Origin: Kaistella sp.
Lineage (GTDB): Bacteria > Bacteroidota > Bacteroidia > Flavobacteriales > Weeksellaceae
DNA length: 64,000 bases
Direction of reading: 5' to 3'
NCBI GenBank assembly: GCA_019459085.1
Contig: JAIBEW010000011.1
Coordinates: 87,544-151,543, forward strand
The stretch's first letter is position 1, and every line of letters starts with the position of its first letter. The position numbers and the translations under genes were made by a program. Shown in pieces: positions 26,024 to 34,846 of this stretch. The notes below the pieces were generated by a model. That model had not been told where the DNA came from, did not search any database, and saw only the letters and a program-made list of their open reading frames with translations.

Positions 26024-26767
26024 TTACAGATATGAAGCGTCGGAAGCCTGCTGTTCAGTCAATAATGTTTTGAAAAGCACATCTTTCATAGAGAAATTTC
26101 CCTTTTTTCCCTGAATCCATTCGGCAGCAATTACGGCGCCCACTGCAAAACCGTCGCGGCTGAATGCAGTGTGCTTGATTTCGATTTCATCGACTTCACT
26201 CCTGTAAAAAACGCTGTGCGTACCGGGAACTTCATCTTCACGGATGGCGAAAATCCCCAATTGGTTGGCTTCGGTTTCTTCCAGTTTCCACGCATCATAC
26301 CGATGATCATTTTTAATGATTCCTTCGGCCAAAGAAATGGCTGTACCACTCGGTGCATCTTTTTTGTGCGTGTGGTGAATTTCCTCGAGCTGAACCTGAT
26401 ATTCAGAAAAATCCTTCATCAGATCCGCCAGTTTCTCATTCAAAGCAAAGAAAAGGTTTACACCGAGACTGAAATTTGAACCATATAAAAAAGCGGTTTG
26501 GTTTTCGGAAGCGATTTTTTCAATCTCTGCCTTTCCCGCGAGCCAGCCGGTCGTACCACAGATTATGGGAATTTTATTTTCGAGACAGGTTTTAATATTG
26601 CCGAAAGCAACTTCCGGATTCGAAAATTCAATCACGACATCAGGACTGTTCAGATTTTCTGAATTTGGGGTTTCATTAAGCCTTGCAACAATCTCATGAC
26701 CTCTTGCCGTGGCAATTCTGTCGATGATTTGGCCCATTTTTCCGTATCCAACTAATGCTATTCTCAT
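26024..26767 (-). CDS. dapB: 4-hydroxy-tetrahydrodipicolinate reductase
   Basis: Second committed step of the diaminopimelate/lysine pathway, using NAD(P)H. The 247 residues show the dinucleotide loop GYGKMGQ (7-13), the CGTTGW segment, the conserved HHTHKKDAPSGTA block with the catalytic His and Lys, and the C-terminal EIKHTAFSRDGFAVGA. It gives diaminopimelate for peptidoglycan as well as lysine. It lies four bases after the DUF5683 gene in a run with parA and parB. Confidence 0.95.
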   Translation of the reverse strand: MRIALVGYGKMGQIIDRIATARGHEIVARLNETPNSENLNSPDVVIEFSNPEVAFGNIKTCLENKIPIICGTTGWLAGKAEIEKIASENQTAFLYGSNFSLGVNLFFALNEKLADLMKDFSEYQVQLEEIHHTHKKDAPSGTAISLAEGIIKNDHRYDAWKLEETEANQLGIFAIREDEVPGTHSVFYRSEVDEIEIKHTAFSRDGFAVGAVIAAEWIQGKKGNFSMKDVLFKTLLTEQQASDASYL

Positions 26768-26771
26768 ATTT

Positions 26772-27401
26772 TTAAAAACTGTAATTGAGGCTGATTCCGG
26801 CTTTTGCCAGCTGAGTTCCCTGATTATTAAAGATTAAAGTAGGTTTCAAAGCCAAATCTGGGTCTTTTCTTCCTTCATAAAGGTGCGCATCTACCACTGC
26901 ATCAACAATCCCGAGAATATATACCAAACCGGTAATCGCAATCGCATAATCGCGCTGTCTTTTTGCCTGATCCTGAATATTTCCGAGCGCTACCTTATCA
27001 ATCCACGGCCGGTCTGAGAATTCGTGAGGAACACCGTTGAGTTCTGCAACAAAAGCATTTCGGTATCTTTTATACTGTCGGTCGTTATATACAATAAATC
27101 CTACGCCGGTTCCAATGGCTCCCAAAACTATGGGAACTTTCCAGTACTTTTTATTGTACACCTGTCCCAGTCCGGGTAAAACTGCAGAATACAGACCCGC
27201 TTTTGTTGGGCTGAACTTCGGTTTTTGAGGAGCTGCATTCGCCAGTTCAATATCGGTGATAATTGCTGCTTCAGATTTTGAAACCGTTGCAGAAATAGAA
27301 TCTGTTGGGCGGTTTTCGACCCGGATCGTGTCATTCGGACTGATCTGCGAAAAAAAGTTCTGTGCAATATAAAGGAATACGAAGAGCAGTAATTTTTTCA
27401 T
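26772..27401 (-). CDS. DUF5683 domain protein
   Basis: A 209-residue exported or membrane protein. A signal-like N-terminus (ends NFFS) and a Ser/Ala linker lead to a DUF5683 core: KAGLYSAVLPGLGQVYNKKYWKVP, a glycine-rich hydrophobic stretch, and DYAIAITGLVYILGIVDAVVDAHLYEGR. Its function is unknown. It recurs between parB and dapB in this phylum, and its ATG overlaps the parB stop (ATGA), so it is made with ParB. Confidence 0.85.
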   Translation of the reverse strand: MKKLLLFVFLYIAQNFFSQISPNDTIRVENRPTDSISATVSKSEAAIITDIELANAAPQKPKFSPTKAGLYSAVLPGLGQVYNKKYWKVPIVLGAIGTGVGFIVYNDRQYKRYRNAFVAELNGVPHEFSDRPWIDKVALGNIQDQAKRQRDYAIAITGLVYILGIVDAVVDAHLYEGRKDPDLALKPTLIFNNQGTQLAKAGISLNYSF

Positions 27402-28288
27402 AATTTGAAGTGTGAAAGAATTTTCTCGAGTTCTTCTTCATCCTTAAAATCGAGCACAATTTTTCCTTTTCTGCTGTTAGCGGCCGTTTTAATCTCCACT
27501 TTCACTTCCAGAATGTCGGTCAGGTTCTTTGCGGCCTTTTTATAGCTGTTAGGCAAACTGGCCGGCGCTTTTTTAACCGCTGTCTTAGGGTTTTTTAAAA
27601 GGATGGATTCGGCTTCTGCCTGACGCACACTTAAACTGTTTTTAAGAATTTTATCAAAGAGGAGGTTCTGCATTTCCGAATCTTCCAGACTGATGATGGC
27701 GCGGCCATGTCCGGCGGATATTTCACCGCTTCTGATGGCATTCTGAACATCAGGATTCAGTCTCAGCAAACGGATTGAATTGGTAATGGTGCTTCTTTCC
27801 TTTCCGACTCTCTGGCTCAGATTTTCCTGGGTCATTCCTATTTCTTCGAGTAATCTTTGATAAGTAAGTGCGATTTCGATGGCATCAAGATCTTCCCGCT
27901 GGATATTTTCGACCAACGCCATTTCCAGGAGTTCCTGATCATTCACGAGACGGATGTAGGCCGGAACAGTTTCCAAACCTGCAATTTTACTCGCGCGGAA
28001 ACGTCTTTCGCCGGAAATAATCTCGAATTTACTGCCGTCTTTTCTTAAGGTAATCGGCTGAATAACGCCAAGGTTTTTAATGGACTGCGCCAGATCGCTC
28101 AGCGCTCTTTCATCAAAATAAGTTCTGGGCTGGGTGGCATTCGGATAAATATCTTCCAGAGACACCTCTACGATATTTCCAACATATTTATCTGCTCCTT
28201 CATCGGTTGCCGAGTTTACGGATGCTTTGGCTTCTGCACTTAAAATTGCACCCAAACCCCGTCCCATTGCTCTTTTTTTGTCTTTCAT
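27398..28288 (-). CDS. parB: ParB chromosome partition protein
   Basis: A 296-residue centromere-binding CTP-dependent clamp. MGRGLGAILS near the start is the ParA-stimulating tail. NATQPRTYFDE and GERRFRASK (residues about 50-125) form the ParB/Srx nucleotide domain. A helix-turn-helix follows (LSQRVGKERSTITNSIRLLRL), and a C-terminal dimer domain ends LSHFKL. I did not spot a parS site in the window. It lies 39 bases after parA. Confidence 0.95.
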   Translation of the reverse strand: MKDKKRAMGRGLGAILSAEAKASVNSATDEGADKYVGNIVEVSLEDIYPNATQPRTYFDERALSDLAQSIKNLGVIQPITLRKDGSKFEIISGERRFRASKIAGLETVPAYIRLVNDQELLEMALVENIQREDLDAIEIALTYQRLLEEIGMTQENLSQRVGKERSTITNSIRLLRLNPDVQNAIRSGEISAGHGRAIISLEDSEMQNLLFDKILKNSLSVRQAEAESILLKNPKTAVKKAPASLPNSYKKAAKNLTDILEVKVEIKTAANSRKGKIVLDFKDEEELEKILSHFKL

Positions 28289-28327
28289 GCTATGCTTTCA
28301 GTTCTTTGCATTCCTGCAATTCGCTCA

Positions 28328-29101
28328 TTAATTTTTAACTAAATTTTCGTTTTTCAGCAACACTTCTTCCGCCAACTGAAGGTATTGAATGGCGCCTTTA
28401 CTTTCGGCATCGTAATTCAAAATGCTTTCACCAAAACTTGGCGCTTCACTTAAACGGACGTTTCTACTGATGATGGTTTCGAAAACCATTTCCGGGAAAT
28501 GCGAATTTACTTCTTCCACGACCTGATTTGAAAGGCGCAGACGCGAGTCATACATCGTAAGAAGCAGCCCTTCGATATCCAGATTTTTATTATGAATTTT
28601 CTGAACGTTTTTTACAGTGTTGAGGAGTTTTCCCAAACCTTCGAGCGCAAAATATTCACACTGAATCGGAATAATCACCGAATCTGCAGCTGTTAGGGCA
28701 TTGATCGTGATCAAACCCAAACTCGGTGCACAGTCGATGATGATGTAATCATAATTTTTTCTGATAGATTTCAAGGCTTCTTTCAGCATGTATTCCCGGT
28801 TTGCACGGTCAACAAGTTCGATTTCAGCGGCAACCAGATCAATATGAGACGGAATAATATCCAGATTGGGCGAAGAAGTTTTTTGGATGCATTTCGCGGC
28901 ATCAGCACTGTGCTCCAAAAGATTGTAGGTCGAAAAGTTAGACTGTTCGATGCCCAAACCCGAAGTCGCATTCGCCTGCGGATCAGCATCAATAAGCAAA
29001 ATCTTTTTTTCAAGAACTCCCAGTGCGGCAGCCAGATTTACGGCAGTGGTTGTTTTGCCGACCCCACCTTTCTGATTTGCTACGCCTATAACTTTAGCCA
29101 T
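28328..29101 (-). CDS. parA: ParA chromosome partition ATPase
   Basis: A 257-residue Walker-type ATPase that drives origin segregation with ParB. The deviant Walker A KGGVGKTT (11-18), IIIDCAPSLGLITINAL (Walker B region) and the Q-x-E-YFALEGL loop are all present. The length and absence of an N-terminal DNA-binding domain mark the chromosomal (Soj) form. It heads the minus-strand run parA-parB-DUF5683-dapB-lepB. Confidence 0.95.
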   Translation of the reverse strand: MAKVIGVANQKGGVGKTTTAVNLAAALGVLEKKILLIDADPQANATSGLGIEQSNFSTYNLLEHSADAAKCIQKTSSPNLDIIPSHIDLVAAEIELVDRANREYMLKEALKSIRKNYDYIIIDCAPSLGLITINALTAADSVIIPIQCEYFALEGLGKLLNTVKNVQKIHNKNLDIEGLLLTMYDSRLRLSNQVVEEVNSHFPEMVFETIISRNVRLSEAPSFGESILNYDAESKGAIQYLQLAEEVLLKNENLVKN

Positions 29102-29118
29102 TATTTAATTTTATAGTC

Positions 29119-29126
29119 CAAAAATA
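29119..29126 (-). promoter_or_regulatory. Putative -7 box (TATTTTTG) for parA
   Basis: The minus-strand element fits TAnnTTTG and lies 17 bases before the parA ATG, the spacing seen at many genes here. No -33 match was found. Confidence 0.45.
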
Positions 29127-29261
29127 CACTTTTTTATCATTTTCAGATGCGTGTTAATAAACCGGTTTAAGTTAAAAAACTGTTAATGAAAGGTTTATCT
29201 GTAAATAAAATTATCCACAAAAAACTGCTTTTTGTGGATAAGATCATATTTGGAGTGTATT

Positions 29262-30089
29262 TTATTCAACCCTCATTGAAATCGGAAATTTAAAATAACT
29301 TCTTACCGGTACACCTTTGATTTTTGCCGGAATCCATTTTCCTTTTACGGCTTTGATCGTGCGTTCAGCTTCGCGGCTGAATTCTGGATTGGCTCCGTTG
29401 GTTTTGATGCCGGAAATTGTTCCGTCTTTTTCGACAATAAACGTTACCGTGGTTTTAATCACGCCGCCATTTTCTTCAAAATTGGAAGTATCAAAATTTT
29501 GCATCACTTTATTTCTGAAAGCCTCGATTCCACCACTGAAATTGGCCTGTACATCAACAGTTACAGCCGGTTCATCTGAAGTTTTTGGAACATCAACCTG
29601 TTTTCCGGTCCCTTCATTTGTAAAAGGTTTTTCAATCGGTTTGTAGGTATCGCCCGGTTTTGCACCATCCACATTAACCGTTCCGATTGTAGCATCTTTG
29701 AGTTCATCCTTAGAAGGCGCAGGAGTTTCCGGTTTTGTCAGATTTTTGGTTGGCGTAGGTAAAGTATAGACAACGGTTTTCTCTATCGGCGCTGGTGCGG
29801 GAGGATTGGGTTTCACAGTTTCAACCTTTTTGTCCGGTGCATCAGGAATTGGGATCAAGATGGGCCCGTCTGTAGGCACAGGTTCATGAATAACTGTATC
29901 AGTGAATGAATTTGCGATCAACGGAATCACAGAAACTGCCGCAAAAAATGCCACTCCAATAAAGAGCGCTTTTTTCAAGGTGCTTGATTCTTCGGTTCTT
30001 AAGACATATGCGCCGTACTGCTTATTCCGCTTGGCAAAAACCATTTCGTTAAACTTTATCTCTTGGTTGTCGGTCAGAAAATTTTTCAT
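29262..30089 (-). CDS. TonB-type energy transducer
   Basis: A 275-residue TonB protein that passes proton-motive force to outer-membrane transporters such as the SusC protein of this window. It has a cytoplasmic lead (FNEMVFAKRNKQYGAYVLR, typical of Bacteroidota TonB), one helix (about 40-60), a Pro-rich spacer (about 75-130), and a TonB C-terminal domain (about 185-275, GGVIKTTVTFIVEKDG and the end RSYFKFPISMRVE). No ExbB/ExbD genes are adjacent. Confidence 0.92.
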   Translation of the reverse strand: MKNFLTDNQEIKFNEMVFAKRNKQYGAYVLRTEESSTLKKALFIGVAFFAAVSVIPLIANSFTDTVIHEPVPTDGPILIPIPDAPDKKVETVKPNPPAPAPIEKTVVYTLPTPTKNLTKPETPAPSKDELKDATIGTVNVDGAKPGDTYKPIEKPFTNEGTGKQVDVPKTSDEPAVTVDVQANFSGGIEAFRNKVMQNFDTSNFEENGGVIKTTVTFIVEKDGTISGIKTNGANPEFSREAERTIKAVKGKWIPAKIKGVPVRSYFKFPISMRVE

Positions 30090-30243
30090 TGTGAAGATTT
30101 TAAAGTTAAATAATCGAATTACACAGTTTATACTTCTAAACCGTAATTAATAAACTTTTATCAAATAACGAACCAATTTCTTAACTATTTTTAAATAAAA
30201 CTATTCTATTCATAACAATGTGAAAATTTTAAACCATTTTCAT

Positions 30244-30271
30244 AAAAAAACCATGCTCTTCAGCATGGTTT
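30244..30271 (-). terminator. Terminator after purA
   Basis: On the minus strand AAACCATGCT and AGCATGGTTT form a ten-pair stem around GAAG and run into T residues. Confidence 0.88.
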
Positions 30272-30303
30272 TAATAAATATTTTTCTTAATTCCCTTCGA
30301 ATA

Positions 30304-31590
30304 TTAAAATAATTCTTTTCTGATGATGTTCTGGCTTCTTTCCGGGCCTACCGATACGAGATAAACGTTGATTCCCAGATAATTTTCGATGAACTCAATA
30401 TATTTTTTAGCATTTGCTGGCAATTCGTCGTAGGTTCTGGCTTTCGTAATATCTTCATCCCAACCTTCCAGTTCTTCATAAATCGGTTCGTAGTTGTACA
30501 GTTTGGTTGTTGAAGAAGTGAAATAATCGATGATCTTGCCGTCTTCTGTCTTGTACTTTGTAGCGATTTTAAGCGATGAAATTCCAGAAAGCACATCCAG
30601 TTTGGTAATTACGAGGTTGTTGATCCCGTTAATCATTGTGGCATGTTTCAGCGACAAAAGATCCAGCCAGCCTGTTCTTCGCGGTCTTCCGGTAGTAGCT
30701 CCGAATTCGTGACCAATTTGGCGGATTTTCTCCCCCAAATCATCATGAAGTTCGGTCGGAAAAGGGCCGTTCCCCACTCTTGTCGTGTATGCTTTCGCAA
30801 CACCGATTAAATTCTGAAGACTTGTCGGCGGAACTCCGGCTCCGGTACAAACGCCACCCGTTGTAGGGGAAGAGGAAGTAACAAATGGATAAGTTCCGAA
30901 ATCGATATCCAGCATCAAAGCCTGCGCTCCTTCGAACAGGACATTTTTACCGTCTTTTATGGCCTGATTCAGTTCCACTTCTGTATCTACGATCCGGTCT
31001 TTTAATTTTTCGCCGATTTCGATGAACTCATTGTAAATTTCGTCAATATCGAGAGTCGGTTTCCCGAAATATTTTTCAAAAAGACTGTTTTTTGTTTTGA
31101 GGTTTTTTTCAATTTTTTCCCGAAGAACTTCAGGATTCAAAAGATCAACCATTCTGATTCCGACGCGCGAAATTTTATCTTCGTAACACGGACCAATACC
31201 TTTTTTGGTAGTGCCGATCTGGGTTCCGTCTTCATCTTCCTCGCGGTAGGTATCGAGTAAAATATGATACGGCATGATCACATGTGCTCTTCTGCTGATA
31301 TACACATGATCGGTTCGGAGGCCTTTTTCTTCAATCTGGGCAATTTCTTGGATGAAAGCTTTCGGATTTACCACCACTCCATTGGCAATAATGCATTTCC
31401 CCTTACACTGCAGCACTCCTGAAGGAAGAAGGTGCAGCACGAATTTTTCATCGCCAACGTAGACGGTATGACCCGCATTGTCGCCGCCCTGAAAACGCAC
31501 TACATAATCTGATTTTGCCGAAAGAACATCCGTAATCTTACCCTTGCCTTCGTCACCGTACTGAAGACCAACAACCACATAAGTTGACAT
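30304..31590 (-). CDS. purA: Adenylosuccinate synthetase
   Basis: Joins IMP and aspartate with GTP to form adenylosuccinate, the first step from IMP to AMP. The 428 residues show the P-loop QYGDEGKGK (9-17, catalytic Asp), GGDNAGHTV (catalytic His), GTTKKGIGPCYEDK, and the GTP-binding TKLDVLSG. The length is normal. It is a single gene with a complete promoter and a terminator. The divergent gene is hpt, another purine enzyme. Confidence 0.97.
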   Translation of the reverse strand: MSTYVVVGLQYGDEGKGKITDVLSAKSDYVVRFQGGDNAGHTVYVGDEKFVLHLLPSGVLQCKGKCIIANGVVVNPKAFIQEIAQIEEKGLRTDHVYISRRAHVIMPYHILLDTYREEDEDGTQIGTTKKGIGPCYEDKISRVGIRMVDLLNPEVLREKIEKNLKTKNSLFEKYFGKPTLDIDEIYNEFIEIGEKLKDRIVDTEVELNQAIKDGKNVLFEGAQALMLDIDFGTYPFVTSSSPTTGGVCTGAGVPPTSLQNLIGVAKAYTTRVGNGPFPTELHDDLGEKIRQIGHEFGATTGRPRRTGWLDLLSLKHATMINGINNLVITKLDVLSGISSLKIATKYKTEDGKIIDYFTSSTTKLYNYEPIYEELEGWDEDITKARTYDELPANAKKYIEFIENYLGINVYLVSVGPERSQNIIRKELF

Positions 31591-31615
31591 ATTTTACTTT
31601 TTTAATAGATTTCCA

Positions 31616-31647
31616 CAAAAATAGTTTTAATAAAAGTTTTGGGCAAA
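31616..31647 (-). promoter_or_regulatory. Bacteroidota-type promoter for purA
   Basis: On the minus strand TTTG (31644-31647) and TATTTTTG (31616-31623) are exactly 20 bases apart. This is one of the best consensus matches in the window. Confidence 0.7.
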
Positions 31648-31737
31648 GTTTGTGGAGAAATAATTGTGTAATTTGTAGATTTTGACGCTTTTACAAACGT
31701 TAAGGCTTTAAAACCAAATAAATTCCTCAAAAAAACT

Positions 31738-31745
31738 TAAATTTG
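31738..31745 (+). promoter_or_regulatory. Putative -7 box (TAAATTTG) for hpt
   Basis: Fits TAnnTTTG and lies 17 bases before the hpt ATG; no Shine-Dalgarno in the leader. The -33 element is not clear. Confidence 0.45.
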
Positions 31746-31762
31746 CATTTTTAAATCTATCT

Positions 31763-32317
31763 ATGGAATCCATTCACGTTCACGACAAAACATTTGTTCC
31801 CTATCTGAAGGATGCAGAAATTCAGGAAATCGTAAAAACCACCGCTTTAAAGATTTATGAAGATTACAAAGATGAAACCCCGATTTTCATTGGCGTTCTC
31901 AACGGTGTCATCATGTTTTTCTCAGATTTGCTGAAACATTATCCGGGGAAATGCGAGATTGCATTCATCCAGATGAGTTCTTATGCAGGAACACAGTCTA
32001 CCGGCATCGTTTATCAGAAAATGGAACTGACAAAAGATGTTAAAGACCGTCATATTATTTTGGTGGAAGATATCGTGGATACCGGAAACACCGTAGAAAG
32101 TCTTTTTCAGTATTTTACAGAAACCCAGCGTCCGAAATCGGTGAGACTGGCATCTTTTCTGCTGAAACCGGATGTGTATAAGAAAAATTTCAAGCTCGAT
32201 TATATCGGAAAAGAAATTCCTAACAAATTTGTACTCGGATATGGTCTTGATTACGATGAACTCGGAAGAAATTACCGGGATCTTTATCAGCTTGAAGAAG
32301 GAAAGATCAACGATTAA
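31763..32317 (+). CDS. hpt: Hypoxanthine phosphoribosyltransferase
   Basis: Purine salvage: hypoxanthine (or guanine) plus PRPP gives IMP or GMP. The 184 residues carry the PRPP loop VEDIVDTGNT (about 97-106), the FIGVLNGVIMF segment and a flexible loop SSYAGTQSTG. The length is typical. It is divergent from purA and upstream of adk, forming a small purine group. Confidence 0.93.
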   Translation: MESIHVHDKTFVPYLKDAEIQEIVKTTALKIYEDYKDETPIFIGVLNGVIMFFSDLLKHYPGKCEIAFIQMSSYAGTQSTGIVYQKMELTKDVKDRHIILVEDIVDTGNTVESLFQYFTETQRPKSVRLASFLLKPDVYKKNFKLDYIGKEIPNKFVLGYGLDYDELGRNYRDLYQLEEGKIND

Positions 32318-32369
32318 GATATTTCAGCGGTAACAAAATTGCCGGAAAATTTAAAAGTATAACTAAAAA

Positions 32370-32392
32370 CCGGCGGCAACGCGACCTGCCGG
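32370..32392 (+). other. GC-rich hairpin ahead of adk
   Basis: CCGGCGG (32370-32376) can pair with CCTGCCGG (ending 32392) through seven pairs with one G-T, around a nine-base loop. No T-run follows, so it is not a terminator. It lies 16 bases before the adk start. It could affect translation or be a processing site; function unknown. Confidence 0.4.
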
Positions 32393-32408
32393 AAGCCAAC
32401 AGCAAAAT

Positions 32409-32987
32409 ATGATAAACATCGTTCTATTCGGTCCTCCGGGAAGTGGAAAAGGCACTCAGGCACAGAATTTAATTGAAAAATTCAACCTGAAACAGATTTC
32501 AACCGGTGACCTGTTCCGTTACAACATGAAAAACAATACGGAACTCGGAAAACTGGCAAAATCCTATATCGACAAAGGGGAATTGGTTCCCGATCAGGTA
32601 ACTACTGACATGCTGATTGATGAAGTGAAAAAACCTACCGATACCAACGGTTTTATTTTCGACGGATATCCAAGGACAGCGAACCAGACTGAAGCACTTG
32701 AAAAAATTGTAAAAGAAGTGCTGAATGATGAAATCTCCGTCTGTCTTTCATTAATAGTTGATGATGAAATTTTAGTGGAAAGACTCCTGAAAAGAGGCGA
32801 AACCAGCGGAAGGATTGATGATTCAAACGTAGAAATCATCCGCAACCGGATTAAAGAATATTATGCAAAAACCGCAGAAGTAGCCGAACTTTACAAACAG
32901 CAGCACAAATATGTTGAAGTAAACGGCGTTGGAGAAATTTCTGAAATTTCCGAAAAACTTTTTGCGGAAGTAGAAAAAATAAAATAA
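32409..32987 (+). CDS. adk: Adenylate kinase
   Basis: Interconverts ATP, AMP and ADP. The 192 residues show the P-loop GPPGSGKGTQ (7-16), STGDLFR (AMP site), DGYPRT and the short LID (RGETSGRIDD). The enzyme lacks the zinc-binding LID insertion of the long bacterial form. It lies about 90 bases after hpt and probably shares its transcript. Confidence 0.96.
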   Translation: MINIVLFGPPGSGKGTQAQNLIEKFNLKQISTGDLFRYNMKNNTELGKLAKSYIDKGELVPDQVTTDMLIDEVKKPTDTNGFIFDGYPRTANQTEALEKIVKEVLNDEISVCLSLIVDDEILVERLLKRGETSGRIDDSNVEIIRNRIKEYYAKTAEVAELYKQQHKYVEVNGVGEISEISEKLFAEVEKIK

Positions 32988-33067
32988 TCGTCATTTGCGA
33001 TGCAGTGCTGAATGAAGCAATCATATTAAAATAGCTTTGTGATTCAGTCCTCATTTTTCGCAATGAC
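32988..33067 (+). repeat. REP-like palindromic element between adk and obgE
   Basis: The element begins right after the adk stop with TCGTCATTTGCGA and ends with TCGCAATGACA, imperfect inverted repeats. Inner parts (AATGAAGCAATC and GATTCAGTCCTCAT) also partly pair. The outer sequence resembles the CGTCATTGCGAG...GAAGCAATC family of short palindromic repeats found in many bacterial genomes. Only one copy was noticed in the window. It may be a degenerate copy or act as an mRNA stem. Confidence 0.5.
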
Positions 33068-33079
33068 AAAAACAGTTCA

Positions 33080-34063
33080 ATGAGCAATTTCGTAGATTAC
33101 GTAAAAATCCACTGCAAGAGTGGTCATGGCGGTGCAGGTTCTGCACATCTTCGCCGTGAAAAATATATTCCGAAAGGCGGTCCCGACGGTGGCGACGGCG
33201 GAAGAGGCGGTCACGTGATCATGAAAGGCGATGCTCATGAATGGACACTCCTTCCTCTTCGTTTTACGCGCCACATCAAAGCGGAACGCGGCCATAACGG
33301 TCAGAAAAATCAGTTAACAGGCGGCTACGGTGAAGACGTGTACATTGAAGTACCCATCGGAACCATTGCCAGAAACGAAGAAGGTGAAATTATCGCCGAA
33401 ATTCTTGAAGACGGACAGGAAATCATCCTTATGCACGGCGGAAAAGGCGGTATGGGAAATGAGCATTTCAAATCTTCCACCAACCAGACGCCGCGTTATG
33501 CGCAGCCGGGATTGCCCGGAGAAGAGGGTTTCATCACTTTTGAACTGAAGCTTTTGGCAGATGTAGGTTTGGTCGGATTTCCAAATGCCGGTAAATCGAC
33601 ACTTTTAGCAGCAGTTTCTGCGGCAAAACCTAAAATTGCCGATTATGCGTTTACCACTTTGACTCCGAATCTCGGAATCGTGGATTACCGGAATTACAAA
33701 TCCTTCGTAATGGCCGATATTCCCGGGATTATCGAAGGTGCGGCCGAAGGTAAAGGTTTAGGTCACCGTTTTTTGAGACATATTGAAAGGAATTCCATTC
33801 TTCTCTTCATGATCCCTTCAGATTCCGAAGACCATTTTCAGGAGTTTAAAATCCTCGAGAACGAGCTTAAAGAATACAATCCGGAACTCATGGATAAAGA
33901 CTTTATTATTTCGGTTTCAAAAGCAGATTTACTGGATGATGAACTGAAAAGAGAAATCTCCAAAGAATTTCCTGAAAACAGACAGCCGATTTACTTCTCT
34001 GCCGTTACGCAGGAAGGACTGATGGAACTTAAAGATCTGATCTGGCAAAAACTGCATGGATAG
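33080..34063 (+). CDS. obgE: GTPase Obg/CgtA
   Basis: A 327-residue ribosome-assembly GTPase. The glycine-rich Obg fold fills residues 1-160 ([21 protein letters not shown] at the start), followed by the G domain with G1 [11 protein letters not shown], switch TTLTPNLG, G3 DIPGI and a G4-like SKAD. The C-terminal OCT domain of some relatives is absent, which is common. It acts in 50S maturation and stress signalling. It follows the palindromic element after adk. Confidence 0.95.
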   Translation: MSNFVDYVKIHCKSGHGGAGSAHLRREKYIPKGGPDGGDGGRGGHVIMKGDAHEWTLLPLRFTRHIKAERGHNGQKNQLTGGYGEDVYIEVPIGTIARNEEGEIIAEILEDGQEIILMHGGKGGMGNEHFKSSTNQTPRYAQPGLPGEEGFITFELKLLADVGLVGFPNAGKSTLLAAVSAAKPKIADYAFTTLTPNLGIVDYRNYKSFVMADIPGIIEGAAEGKGLGHRFLRHIERNSILLFMIPSDSEDHFQEFKILENELKEYNPELMDKDFIISVSKADLLDDELKREISKEFPENRQPIYFSAVTQEGLMELKDLIWQKLHG

Positions 34064-34156
34064 AAAATATAAGACATCAATTAAAAATAGGTTTGAGATT
34101 TCAAATCTATTTTTTTTTGGAATAATTATTGAAAAAGTAAATAAAAAATTTAAACC

Positions 34157-34642
34157 ATGAAATACCTATTAAGCTTATTCAGCTTTGCAATGCTGATGTC
34201 CTGTGCGATATCCAATGCTCCAAAATATTCAAAAATCCAATACGAAGCGGGAGCCTGTTTCGGTTTTTGCCCGATTTTTAAAATGACCGTTAATCCTGAC
34301 CGAACTACAGTGATTGAAGCGGAACGGTTCACTTTTACTGACGGAAAATCCAAAGATGATTTTGCCGGCCCGAAAGAAGGAACTTTCAGAGCAACCCTTA
34401 AGGAAGCGGATTACAACAAACTTGTCGAGCTTCTAGACGGCTTAAATCTGAAAACCCTGAATAATTACTACGGCAATAAAAACGTCAGCGACTTACCCAC
34501 CGCTCATCTGCAGGTTACTTTTGCTGACGGAAGTACAAAACACATTGAAGACTATGGAAAACGCGGTACAGAAAAACTCGATGCCCTGTATGATTTTGTT
34601 GAGAATCTGAGAAAAACCCAAACCTGGACGAAGGTTGAATAA
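34157..34642 (+). CDS. DUF6438 lipoprotein
   Basis: A 161-residue lipoprotein (signal ending MLMSC, Cys16) with a DUF6438 domain: ACFGFCPIFKMTV and DGKSKDDFAG. The paired Cys around FGF are typical. The function is not known. It stands alone between obgE and the helicase gene. Confidence 0.8.
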   Translation: MKYLLSLFSFAMLMSCAISNAPKYSKIQYEAGACFGFCPIFKMTVNPDRTTVIEAERFTFTDGKSKDDFAGPKEGTFRATLKEADYNKLVELLDGLNLKTLNNYYGNKNVSDLPTAHLQVTFADGSTKHIEDYGKRGTEKLDALYDFVENLRKTQTWTKVE

Positions 34643-34703
34643 CATCCATTTCCTTCCAGTTATCCCTAACTTAAAAAAAATAACACAATTCATTAAATTA
34701 GCG

Positions 34704-34711
34704 TACCTTTG
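34704..34711 (+). promoter_or_regulatory. Putative -7 box (TACCTTTG) for the RNA helicase
   Basis: Fits TAnnTTTG, with the common form TAccTTTGc. A start site just after it would leave a leader of about 70-130 bases before the candidate starts, long for this window. Confidence 0.45.
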
Positions 34712-34846
34712 CACCATATCCGCGGCATTCTAAGCCCTTTCGTAATTAGCTTTACTAAAAAATTCTGTTTGAAAATTTTTGACAGAATGCTCAAAAATGA
34801 AGAAGCAAAAAGCTTCATCCGCTCTAATTTTAACACAGAAATAATT

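Noticed and set aside
26024..29262. A parS site near parAB
   Set aside because: I looked for the TGTTTCACGTGAAACA palindrome by eye and saw none; a genome search is needed.
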